Assembly (NCBI RefSeq): GCF_008634025.1
Contig: NZ_PDCM01000002.1
Location: 3,621,001-3,685,000 of the forward strand
Direction of reading: 5' to 3'
DNA: 64,000 bases
Source: Streptomyces albofaciens JCM 4342
GTDB lineage: Bacteria > Actinomycetota > Actinomycetes > Streptomycetales > Streptomycetaceae
Shown: positions 23,667 through 31,479 of the stretch, one piece after another
How positions within the stretch are numbered: the first letter of the stretch is position 1
Layout: every line of letters starts with the position of its first letter
Program-made: the position numbers and the translations under genes
The notes under the pieces: model-generated
Databases searched by the model: none
Seen by the model: only the letters and a program-made list of their open reading frames with translations
What the model was told of the DNA's origin: nothing

Positions 23667-24444
23667 CCCACCGCGTCAGCTCGTGGCGGTTGGAGAGCTG
23701 GAGCTTGCGCAGCACCGCCGAGACGTGCGACTCGACCGTCTTCACCGAGATGAAGAGCTGCTTGGCGATCTCCTTGTAGGCGTAGCCGCGGGCGATCAGG
23801 CGGAGCACCTCGCGCTCGCGCTGGGTGAGGCGGTCCAGGTCCTCGTCCACGGGCGGCGCGTCGGTGGAGGCGAAGGCGTCCAGGACGAAGCCGGCCAGGC
23901 GCGGGGAGAAGACCGCGTCGCCCTCGGAGACCCGGAAGATCGCGTCGACCAGGTCCGCACCGGTGATCGTCTTGGTGACGTAGCCACGGGCGCCGCCGCG
24001 GATGACGCCGATGACGTCCTCGGCGGCGTCCGACACGGACAGCGCGAGGAAGCGGACCGGGCGTTCGGGGTCGGCCATCAGGGAGGCGGAGCGGCGCAGC
24101 ACCTCGACACCGCCGCCGCCCGGCAGGTGCACGTCCAGCAGGACGACCTCCGGGCGGGTGGCGGTGATGACCGTGACGGCCTGGTCCACGTCGGCGGCCT
24201 CGCCGACGACCTCGACGCCCGTCTCGTCGGTGCGGCCGATCTCGGCCTGGACGCCCGTACGGAACATCCGGTGGTCGTCGACGAGGACGACCCGTACCGT
24301 GCGGGCCGGGCCGTCACCCGCCTGCCCGCCACCGGCCGTGCCGCCGGCCTGGGCGTGCTGTGCGGCGTCACTGTTCATCTCGTCCGTCCGTCCCTCGTTG
24401 ACGTTGCCGGTTGCCTCCGGCGTGGTGCCGTGGTTCCTCATCAT
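23644..24444 (-). CDS. NarL/LuxR-type response regulator
   Basis: A 266-residue regulator. The first ~48 residues are a variable Gly/Ala tail. The receiver domain has the acidic pair in VVLVDDHRMF, the phosphorylated Asp in VVLLDVHLPGGGG, and Thr/Ser and Lys sites (LALSVSD, GYVTKTI). The C-terminal LuxR helix-turn-helix is LTQREREVLRLIARGYAYKEIAKQ with the recognition helix in SVKTVESHVSAVLRKL. It lies 3 bases downstream of the sensor kinase gene and is surely its partner. Starts at ATG 24444; ATG 24378 is a possible shorter start, closer to the receiver domain. Confidence 0.93.
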   Translation of the reverse strand: MMRNHGTTPEATGNVNEGRTDEMNSDAAQHAQAGGTAGGGQAGDGPARTVRVVLVDDHRMFRTGVQAEIGRTDETGVEVVGEAADVDQAVTVITATRPEVVLLDVHLPGGGGVEVLRRSASLMADPERPVRFLALSVSDAAEDVIGVIRGGARGYVTKTITGADLVDAIFRVSEGDAVFSPRLAGFVLDAFASTDAPPVDEDLDRLTQREREVLRLIARGYAYKEIAKQLFISVKTVESHVSAVLRKLQLSNRHELTRWATARRLV

Positions 24445-24447
24445 CCG

Positions 24448-25761
24448 TCATCCGTCGTCATCCGGTAGACGCTCCGCCTCCAGCTCGACCACGGTGCCGC
24501 CGTCCGGCGCGGAGCGCAGCCGCGCCGTGCCGCCGTTGCGCTGCATCCGGCCGATGATGGACTCGCGTACGCCCATCCGGTCGCCGGGGACCGCGTCCAG
24601 GTCGAAGCCGGGGCCCCGGTCGCGTACGGAGACGAAGACCGTACGGCCCTCGACCTCCGCGTACACCTGCACGGCTCCGCCCTCGCCACCGTACTTGGCG
24701 GCATTGACCATCGCCTCGCGCGCGGCCTGCATCTGGGCGCCCAGCCGTTCGTCCAGCGGACAGTCGCCGACGACCACGACCTCGATCGGTACGCCGTGGT
24801 GGTCCTCGACCTCGGCGGCGGCCTTGCGTACCGCCTCGGCGAGGGTGTCCGGCTCCTGCTCCTCGTCCTTGCCCCGGCCCTCCGGCTTGTAGAGCCAGGC
24901 CCGCAGCTCCCGCTCCTGGGCGCGCGCGAGGCGGGCCACCTCGCGCGGGTCCTCGGCGTTGCGCTGGATCAGGGTGAGGGTGTGCAGGACGGAGTCGTGG
25001 ACGTGCGCGGCGACTTCGGCGCGTTCTTGCGCGCGGATGCGCATCAGGCGCTCCTCGGACAGGTCCTGCGTCATACGGACCAGGTAGGGGCCCGCGAGCA
25101 GCGCGATGCCGACCAGCACGGCAAGGGCGGCCTGGAGCACCGAGCCGAGGTGGCGGACCGAGCTCTGGAGGACGACGATGCCGGTGACGCCGACACCGAC
25201 CAGCAGCACGCCCGCCGCGCCGCGCACGACCGGGAGCAGGCCCTTGCGGCGGCCCATCTCCCGCCACTGCGCGCGGCGCGCGTTGTCCGCCTGGCGCCAG
25301 ACCAGGGCGACGCCCGCGCCGATCAGCAGGACCGGCCACACGTACGCGTTGGCGCGGCCCAGCTGGAACTTCGAGGCGACGACGGCCGCGCCGGCGAGCA
25401 GGGTGAGCAGGGCGAGGATCTGGCCCTTGTCGGCCTTGCGGCCCGTACGGCCGCGGGCCTTGCCGAGGAGACCGGGGGCGGCGGAGGCGTTCGCGCGCGC
25501 CGCGTCCACGCCGCCGACGCCCAGCGGGACGATGAACCAGAACGCCGCGTACAGCAGCGCGCCCATGCCCTCGGCCATGAACAGCGCGACGAACACCACC
25601 CGTACCCATGAGACCGGCAGCCCGAGATGCCCGGCCAGCCCCCGTGCGACACCGCCGAGCATCCGGCCGTCGGCACTGCGGTAGAGCCTGCGCAGGGGCG
25701 GATCGGCGGGGTCGGACGCCGGGGCGTAGCTCGCCTCGGGCCGGGGCGGTGCGGTGGTCAT
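24448..25761 (-). CDS. Sensor histidine kinase with N-terminal PspC domain
   Basis: A 437-residue membrane kinase. Residues ~20-80 are a PspC domain (LYRSADGRMLGGVARGLAGH, ALLYAAFWFIVPLGVGG), followed by four to five more membrane segments up to ~230. The HisKA_3 box is ERAEVAAHVHDSVLHTLTLI with the phosphorylated His, and the ATPase domain has NAAKYGGEG (N box) and DRGPGFDLDAVPGDRMGVRESI (G boxes). PspC kinases of this type sense envelope stress and work with LuxR regulators, here the next gene. GTG at 25776 is an alternative start. The second PspC protein at 31480 may belong to the same response. Confidence 0.92.
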   Translation of the reverse strand: MTTAPPRPEASYAPASDPADPPLRRLYRSADGRMLGGVARGLAGHLGLPVSWVRVVFVALFMAEGMGALLYAAFWFIVPLGVGGVDAARANASAAPGLLGKARGRTGRKADKGQILALLTLLAGAAVVASKFQLGRANAYVWPVLLIGAGVALVWRQADNARRAQWREMGRRKGLLPVVRGAAGVLLVGVGVTGIVVLQSSVRHLGSVLQAALAVLVGIALLAGPYLVRMTQDLSEERLMRIRAQERAEVAAHVHDSVLHTLTLIQRNAEDPREVARLARAQERELRAWLYKPEGRGKDEEQEPDTLAEAVRKAAAEVEDHHGVPIEVVVVGDCPLDERLGAQMQAAREAMVNAAKYGGEGGAVQVYAEVEGRTVFVSVRDRGPGFDLDAVPGDRMGVRESIIGRMQRNGGTARLRSAPDGGTVVELEAERLPDDDG

Positions 25762-25947
25762 GGCACCGATCGTCACATGGGAGGTGGGGTCGGGGCATCA
25801 GGGTGGACCCTTAGGGCGCCCCCGGGGTATGCCGCGCACCCGTGTTAGCCGGGTGTTAGCAGGGCGGCAGCCGTGCGGTAGGGCCCCCGGACAGAGTGGA
25901 TGACGTACCGAGGGAACAACGACACCAACGTCCCGGGGGGAACCGAA

Positions 25948-26736
25948 ATGAGCTCCAGCACCGCCGTGCGCACCGCCCGCCGCCGTACGCTCCGAATCGC
26001 CGCCGCGGCCCTGACCGCGGCCGCCGGGCTGGCCCTGACCGCGTGCTCCGGCACGGAAGCCGGCGGCGGCAAGGCCGCGGCCCACCTGGACTCGGAGGCC
26101 GCCGCAGCGCAGTCGCCCGGCGACAAGGGTTCGTCCGCCGACGCGCAGGGCTCCGGCCCTCAGGCGGACTCCGGTACGAAGGCCGAGGGCAAGGCGGGTG
26201 CCAGGGCCGGTGCCGGTGCCGGGGCGGGCGCCACGGGCAAGCGGGCGGGCACTTCGCACGCCACCGGCAACGGCAGCGGCAGCGGCAGCGGCAGGAACGG
26301 CGCCTCCGGCACGCAGCGCTGCCACACCTCCGACCTCACAGCGGCCTTCGCCACCGGCGAGGACGCCACCCCCGACCCCAACGCCGGCGGCAGCACGACC
26401 ACCAGCATCGTGCTGACCAACAAGAGCCACCGCACCTGCAAGATCGGCGGATTCGCGGGCGTCGACCTCCAGCCCGACGCCGGCGGTCCCAGCTGGTCGC
26501 TCGCCCGCTCCGCCGCCAAACACGGCACCACCACCCTCGCCCCCGGCGACAGCACCGACTTCACCGTCAACCTCGGCATGGCCAAGGAGAACGACGAAGG
26601 CTCCTGGAAGCCCGCGACCGTCGCCGTCACCCCGCCCAACGAGACCACCCCCCTGACCCTGAAGTGGCCCTGGGGCCCGCTCATCCACCAGGACGGCGCC
26701 ACCCACCCCGCCACCTTCGTCAACCCCATCGGCTGA
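25948..26736 (+). CDS. DUF4232 lipoprotein
   Basis: A 262-residue exported lipoprotein. Residues 1-34 are a signal peptide ending in the lipobox LTAC, so the mature protein is lipid-anchored on the outer membrane face. Residues ~35-130 are Ala/Gly/Ser low complexity. The DUF4232 domain follows from RCHTSDLTAAF, with SIVLTNKSHRTCKIGGFAGVDL, a beta-sandwich pattern with two cysteines that could be disulfide bonded. ATG 25948 was chosen because it opens directly on the basic signal sequence behind a G-rich site; upstream in-frame ATG at 25900 is less likely. Function is unknown. It converges on the Ser/Thr kinase gene with 13 bases between stops. Confidence 0.87.
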   Translation: MSSSTAVRTARRRTLRIAAAALTAAAGLALTACSGTEAGGGKAAAHLDSEAAAAQSPGDKGSSADAQGSGPQADSGTKAEGKAGARAGAGAGAGATGKRAGTSHATGNGSGSGSGRNGASGTQRCHTSDLTAAFATGEDATPDPNAGGSTTTSIVLTNKSHRTCKIGGFAGVDLQPDAGGPSWSLARSAAKHGTTTLAPGDSTDFTVNLGMAKENDEGSWKPATVAVTPPNETTPLTLKWPWGPLIHQDGATHPATFVNPIG

Positions 26737-26749
26737 CTTTCCGCGGTGG

Positions 26750-28654
26750 TTACTGCCCGTCCTGCCCGCGGTCCTCGGGCAGCCGGAGCCCGGCCAGGAC
26801 GTTGTCGAAGACCTTCTTGTACCGGTCCCACTCGGAGGCCGGCGCGGAGAGGTAGATGGCGTACTCCTTCTCCCCGGGACGGCCGAAACCGAGGTCTATG
26901 GCACGGAACTCGCGTCTGCTGCCCGACCACTTCCACTCCCACAGGGCCGCGGGCCGGTCGCGGAAGCGCGTCTCCTGCATGCGCAGCTGCTGGTAGCCGG
27001 GGAACTTGCCCTCGCCGAGGGCGGCGCGCTCGTTGTCCTTCCAGCGCTGAAGGGGGTTCGCGCCCGCGAAATCGAGCGACTCGATGCGCAGGCCGACGAG
27101 CTGGTTCGGGTTCAGGTAGGTGTAACCGTTCGCCTGCTTCTGGCGGGTCCAGCCGTTCGGCAGCGGGAAGTCGACGTCGGCCGCCGGATCCGTCACCCGG
27201 TGGTAGCCCTCGGGGACCGGGCGCGGGGTGGGCTTGGCCTTGGGCTTCGACGGGGTGGGCGACGGGTTCTCCGGCTGCGGTGTACGGCTGTCGGACGCCT
27301 GCGCGCCCCCGTCCGGCCAGTAGCCGAGGGCGTACAGGGTGCTGCCCGCGAGAGCCAGCGCGGCGACCACGGAAACGGCGGTGAGCAGGATCGTACGGCC
27401 GCGTCCGCCGGGCTTGTTCCCGGAGGGGGGCGGGGCGGTGGCCGGGTGGTGCACCGGAGTTGTGGGCCCGGTGGCGGGGGTGGTCGCGGGGGTGTTGGCA
27501 GGGGTGTTGGCAGGGGTGGTTCCGCCGGTGTGGGGCAGGTTGCCGGTCGTGGCCGTACCGCCCGTACTGTCCGTACTGCCCGTACCGCCCGTACTGTCCG
27601 GAGCCGGAGGCGCCAAGTGGTACGAGCCGGTGGCCGAGGGCGACGGCGGAGCCGGGCTCGGGATTGCGGCCGGAGCCGGGCTCGGGGTCGGGGCCGATGC
27701 CGGGGCGTTCGTACGGTCGCCCTGGGCCGGGGATGTCGTACCGGCCGTGGTGGTGGCGGTGCCGCTCTCCGCCGTGCCGTACGCACTCGCACCGCTCAGC
27801 CATGCGGTGTCCGTGTGCGCGGCGGGGGCACGCAGGGCCTGTTCCACGGCCTGGGCCGAGGGGCGGTCGGCGGGCTCCTTCGCCAGCAGGGCTTCGATCA
27901 GGCCGGCCAGCGCGCCGGCGTTGCGCGGCGGATCCAGCGGGTCCATGGCGATGGAGTACGCCGTCTCGACCGCCGTGAGCTTGCGGAACGGGGGCCGCCC
28001 CTCCAGCGCCTGATAGAGCGTGGCGCCCAGCGCCCACAGGTCGGAGGCCGGGCCGGGGGTGCCGCCCCGGACCCGTTCGGGGGCGAGGTAGTCGATGGAG
28101 CCGATCAGTTCGCCGGTCTTGGTGAGGGTGGAGGTGCCGGTGGCGACCGCGATGCCGAAGTCCGTGAGGACGACCCGGCCGTCCTCGCCGAGCAGCACGT
28201 TGCCGGGCTTCACGTCCCGGTGCAGGACCCCGGCCGAGTGCGCCGCCCGCAGCGCGGCGACCATGCCGCGGCCGATCCGGGCCACCTCGCCCAGGGGCAC
28301 CGCGCCGCCCGAGAGCGTGGCCTCCTTGATCAGGTCGCCGAGCGTCACCGACGGCACGTACTCCATGACGATGCACGGCAGACCGGCGTCGTCCACGACA
28401 TCGTGGACGCTGACCACGTTGGGGTGGTTGATACGGGCGGCGGACTGGGCCTCGCGGCGGGTGCGCTCGTTGCGGCGGGCCAGCTCCTCGGGCTCCAGTT
28501 CCGGGGAGACGTGCAGCCGCTTGACCGCGACCTGGCGGCCGAGCAGTTCGTCGTAGGACCGCCAGACGGTTCCCATACCGCCCCGGCCTATCTCCTCGAC
28601 CAGGCGGTACCGCCCGGCGACCAGCCGCCCGTCGTCCACCGCCGCCTCCGTCAC
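26750..28654 (-). CDS. PknB-like transmembrane Ser/Thr protein kinase
   Basis: A 634-residue kinase from GTG 28654. The kinase domain fills residues ~15-275: GRGGMG (P loop), Lys45 in VAVK, HRDVKPGNVLL with catalytic Asp147, DFGIA (Mg site) and APERVRGG. A long Pro/Thr/Ala/Gly linker (~290-420) with TPAN repeats leads to one membrane segment (TILLTAVSVVAALALAG) near residue 430. The external part ends in a ~130-residue domain (DVDFPLPNGWTRQKQANGYTY ... AIYLSAPASEWDRYKKVFDNVLAGL) and has no PASTA repeats, so it probably senses something other than muropeptides. A second kinase of the same build is at 46283. Confidence 0.93.
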   Translation of the reverse strand: MTEAAVDDGRLVAGRYRLVEEIGRGGMGTVWRSYDELLGRQVAVKRLHVSPELEPEELARRNERTRREAQSAARINHPNVVSVHDVVDDAGLPCIVMEYVPSVTLGDLIKEATLSGGAVPLGEVARIGRGMVAALRAAHSAGVLHRDVKPGNVLLGEDGRVVLTDFGIAVATGTSTLTKTGELIGSIDYLAPERVRGGTPGPASDLWALGATLYQALEGRPPFRKLTAVETAYSIAMDPLDPPRNAGALAGLIEALLAKEPADRPSAQAVEQALRAPAAHTDTAWLSGASAYGTAESGTATTTAGTTSPAQGDRTNAPASAPTPSPAPAAIPSPAPPSPSATGSYHLAPPAPDSTGGTGSTDSTGGTATTGNLPHTGGTTPANTPANTPATTPATGPTTPVHHPATAPPPSGNKPGGRGRTILLTAVSVVAALALAGSTLYALGYWPDGGAQASDSRTPQPENPSPTPSKPKAKPTPRPVPEGYHRVTDPAADVDFPLPNGWTRQKQANGYTYLNPNQLVGLRIESLDFAGANPLQRWKDNERAALGEGKFPGYQQLRMQETRFRDRPAALWEWKWSGSRREFRAIDLGFGRPGEKEYAIYLSAPASEWDRYKKVFDNVLAGLRLPEDRGQDGQ

Positions 28655-28851
28655 CGCGCCGTGCCCCTTGCCCCTTCGGTTCCCCCGTACAGGTGTCCGG
28701 CGCAACGATAGTCGTCCGCCGGGCGCCGCCGGGGGACCGGGGCGCGGCCGCCCGGCGCGTGCCGGGCGCGTGCCAGGACTTTTCCACGATGTGGAGATGG
28801 TTGGTTGTGGATGTGGAGGGGTCGGTTGTGGGTGCTGTCGCGGGCCGGTGA

Positions 28852-30096
28852 TCAGGCCGGTGACGCGGTGACGTGCGCGCGGTCGCTCTCGCCGTCCGAG
28901 AGGAACACCGCCAGCTCCTGCCCCTGCTCGGTCACGGCGGTGCGCTCGGCCCGGGAGAAACGGCGCAGCGGGGTGGCCGTCACCGTGCCGTCCTCGACGG
29001 TCCAGGTCGCGGCGACCCGGCCGTCCACCAGGACGACGCGGGCACCGGCGACCGAGAGACCGCGGTGGGCGTCGTCGATGATCCGGCCGCGGTCCTGGTA
29101 GCCGAGGATCGCGTTGTCGAACGCGGGCAGGAACCGTACCGGCGCGGGCGTATCGGGGTCGGGGCGCGGGGCGTCCGGGAGGTCGAGCAGTTCCCGGCCG
29201 CGCTCGTCGCGAAAGGTGATCAGCTCGTCGCGTACGGCGGCGACCGCGGCCGGGAGTCCGGCGAGGCCGCACCAGGCGCGCAGATCGGCGGAGGCGGCGG
29301 GGCCGTAGGCGGCGAGGTAGCGGTGTATCAGGGCCGCGCCCACCGGGTCGGGGGTGGTGGGGCCGAAAGCGGCGGAGTCGGGGGTGGCCGCACCGGTGGC
29401 GGTCGCGGTGGCCGGGCCGGGGCCGTTCGAGGCGGCCGGGCCGGGGCTGTTCAAGGTGGCCGGGCCGGGGCTGGTCAAGGTGGCCGGGCCGGGGCTGGTC
29501 AAGGTGGCCGGTGGGTCGATGTCGCGGCCGAGCCAGGTGGCGAGCGGCACGTACCGGGCGCCCGCCTTCGTACGCCACAGGCCGCGCGGCGGCAGCTGCA
29601 CCATCGGGATGAGGGCGGCGACCAGCATCTCCCCCAGCGCCCGCGGCCCGGACTCGGGCCAGCGCCCGGCGACCGCACGGGCCAGCTCGGGCATCGAGCG
29701 GGGCTCACCGTCGGCCATGACCGCGCGGCCCGCGGCGGCGAGTTCGTCGAGGTCCACCCCGGCGAGTTCGCGGCGGTAGGCGCCTTGTGCGCGTTGGCGC
29801 AGCATGGCGTCGTGGCGGGCGCGCCAGGCCAGGACGTCGTCGGCGGTGACGAGGTGGACCGTGCGGCGCATGAGGTGCGTACGGACGACGTGCCGTCCGG
29901 TCAGCAGGTCCGACAGCGACGACGGGTCGAAGGCGCGCAGCCGCGACCAGAGGCCGGTGAACGGCTCCTGCGGTTCCTGCGCCTGGAGGCCGCACAGATG
30001 CCGGACGGCGTCGAGGACCGGCAGGTCGGCGCGTTCGAGGAGCAGTTGGCGGGCGAGGGTGGCGCGGTTGAGGGCCCGGTTGTCGAGAACGGTCAT
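28852..30096 (-). CDS. Winged-helix DNA-binding domain protein (HTH_42/YcaQ family)
   Basis: A 414-residue protein from ATG 30096 with AAGGA upstream. LNRATLARQLLLERADLPVLDAV and HLCGLQAQEPQEPFTGLWSRL are the family's typical opening, HLMRRTVHLVTADDVLAWR follows, and the C-terminal half has FLPAFDNAILGY. Related DNA-binding proteins include the YcaQ/AlkX group of DNA glycosylases that act on cross-linked or alkylated DNA, though the active QxQ/QxD motif must be checked before assigning that activity; LQAQEPQ is a candidate. The centre carries an in-frame 24-base array giving SPGPATLT four times. It faces the WYL regulator gene across 122 bases. Confidence 0.87.
   Translation of the reverse strand: MTVLDNRALNRATLARQLLLERADLPVLDAVRHLCGLQAQEPQEPFTGLWSRLRAFDPSSLSDLLTGRHVVRTHLMRRTVHLVTADDVLAWRARHDAMLRQRAQGAYRRELAGVDLDELAAAGRAVMADGEPRSMPELARAVAGRWPESGPRALGEMLVAALIPMVQLPPRGLWRTKAGARYVPLATWLGRDIDPPATLTSPGPATLTSPGPATLNSPGPAASNGPGPATATATGAATPDSAAFGPTTPDPVGAALIHRYLAAYGPAASADLRAWCGLAGLPAAVAAVRDELITFRDERGRELLDLPDAPRPDPDTPAPVRFLPAFDNAILGYQDRGRIIDDAHRGLSVAGARVVLVDGRVAATWTVEDGTVTATPLRRFSRAERTAVTEQGQELAVFLSDGESDRAHVTASPA
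29408..29503. repeat. In-frame 24-nt tandem repeat x4
   Basis: Units at 29408-29431, 29432-29455, 29456-29479 and 29480-29503, the last two identical (gtggccgggccggggctggt plus caag). They encode an 8-residue Ser/Pro/Gly/Ala/Thr repeat inside the winged-helix protein, inserted just after WLGRDIDPP. Confidence 0.85.
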
Positions 30097-30180
30097 GTGC
30101 GTCCTTGCTGGTACTGGTTGCCGGTCGGCCGGCCCTGTGGCCTGGGGGGCGCGGTGGTGGCTCATCCTGCCGGGCCTAGC

Positions 30181-30195
30181 GGACAGGTTGTGTCC
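30181..30195. promoter_or_regulatory. Candidate operator of the WYL regulator
   Basis: ggacaggttgtgtcc is a perfect 5-bp inverted repeat with a 5-base spacer, lying in the divergent gap 24 bases before the WYL gene start. The location fits an autoregulatory site also acting on the winged-helix gene. Confidence 0.4.
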
Positions 30196-30218
30196 TCTAT
30201 GGGAGGCAGCATGGGCCC

Positions 30219-31298
30219 ATGCAGAAGACTTCAGCGCGGCTGCTGGCCCTGCTCTCCCTGCTCCAGACGCGCCGGGACTGGCCGGGGACACTGCTGGCCG
30301 AGCGGCTGGACGTCAGCGCGCGCACCGTACGCCGTGATGTCGACCGCCTACGGGAACTCGGCTACCCCATCGCCTCGACCAAGGGCCCCGACGGCGGTTA
30401 CCGGCTCGGGGCCGGGTCGGAGCTACCCCCGTTGCTGTTCGACGACGAGCAGGCCATCGCCCTCGCCGTGGCGCTGCGGAACGCCACCACCACCGGGGTC
30501 GGTGTCGAGGAGGCCGCAGCGCGCGCTCTGCACACCGTCCGGCAGGTCATGCCCGCGCGCTTGCGGCACCGGATCGACACCCTTCAGGTCACCCCTGTCG
30601 AGCGGCCTACGGCGCGGCCGAATCCGCAGGTGGACAGTGGGGTGCTGATGGCGCTCAGCGCGGCGGTGCACGCCCGGGAAGTGCTGCGGTTCGATTACGC
30701 GCCGGTGTCGGGGAGCAGTGGCCTGGTGCCGGATAGCTATGGCCCGGTGCCGGAGAGCAATGGCCAGAGCGCGCCGGCCGGGGCCCCGCCGCGCCGCGTA
30801 CAGCCCCATCACCTCGTCACCTGGGAAGGCCGCTGGTACCTCGTCGCCTGGGACCTCGACCGGGCGGACTGGCGCACGTTCCGGGCGGACCGGATCGCAC
30901 CGCGTACTCCTACGGGGCCTCGCTTCACCCCGCGCGAGCTGCCGGGAGGAGATGTCGCCGCCTTCGTCGCCGGGCGCTTCCAGGGCTCGGACGGGCCGGA
31001 CGGCGGGCCCTGCCGCGGCGAGGTGGTTCTCGGGCTGCCCGCCGCTGCCGTGTCCCCGTACATCCGTGACGGTGTCGTGGAGGAGCTGGGTCCCGACCGG
31101 TGCCGCCTGGTGTCGGCGGCCTGGTCGTGGGCCGCCCTGGCCGCCGACATCGGCAGATTCGACGCGGATGTCGAGGTGGTGGGGCCGGGTGAGCTGAGGG
31201 AGGCGTTCGGGCGGTTGGCCCGGCGGTACGCGGACGCCGCGGATGCCGCGGGCGACGCGGGCGACGCGGGCGACGCGGGCGACGCGTCGGGGGGCTGA
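30219..31298 (+). CDS. DeoR/YafY-type HTH-WYL transcriptional regulator
   Basis: A 359-residue regulator. The N-terminal helix-turn-helix is RLLALLSLLQTRRDWPGTLLAERLDVSA-like (residues 5-35) with VRRDVDRLRELGYPI, followed by the wing GPDGGYRLG. The WYL domain spans ~130-235: VQPHHLVTWEGRWYLVAWDL (WYL core) and WRTFRADRI. Such proteins sense nucleic acids, nucleotides or small ligands and control stress or repair genes. The divergent winged-helix gene is the likely target. The C-terminus ends with GDA repeated four times from a 9-base array (about 31250-31280), an unusual tail. ATG 30219 follows GGGAGG at 30201. Confidence 0.92.
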   Translation: MQKTSARLLALLSLLQTRRDWPGTLLAERLDVSARTVRRDVDRLRELGYPIASTKGPDGGYRLGAGSELPPLLFDDEQAIALAVALRNATTTGVGVEEAAARALHTVRQVMPARLRHRIDTLQVTPVERPTARPNPQVDSGVLMALSAAVHAREVLRFDYAPVSGSSGLVPDSYGPVPESNGQSAPAGAPPRRVQPHHLVTWEGRWYLVAWDLDRADWRTFRADRIAPRTPTGPRFTPRELPGGDVAAFVAGRFQGSDGPDGGPCRGEVVLGLPAAAVSPYIRDGVVEELGPDRCRLVSAAWSWAALAADIGRFDADVEVVGPGELREAFGRLARRYADAADAAGDAGDAGDAGDASGG

Positions 31299-31310
31299 GG
31301 CGAGCGGAGG

Positions 31311-31387
31311 CTCCTCCTCCCCCCTCCCCTCCCCTCCCCTCCCCTCCCCTCCCCTCCCCTCCCCTCCCTCCCCTCCCTCCCCTTTCT
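31311..31387. repeat. 77-nt pure pyrimidine tract with cccct pentamers
   Basis: From 31311 to 31387 the plus strand has only C and T. The core (31321-31365) is nine exact cccct units, flanked by ccct and ctt variants. It lies between the WYL gene and the PspC gene, 93 bases before the latter's start. Confidence 0.9.
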
Positions 31388-31479
31388 GCCTTGCCCCTGC
31401 CCCTGCCCCTGCTGATCTCAGGGGCCAACCAGGGTTCCCACGGATGCCGCCCGTCCGCGCGGCTTGCCACCATGGGCGC

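Noticed and set aside
26160..28787. A long frame overlapping the Ser/Thr kinase and the DUF4232 gene
   Set aside because: Arg/Pro/Gly-rich shadow; the kinase motifs are in a different frame of the same strand.
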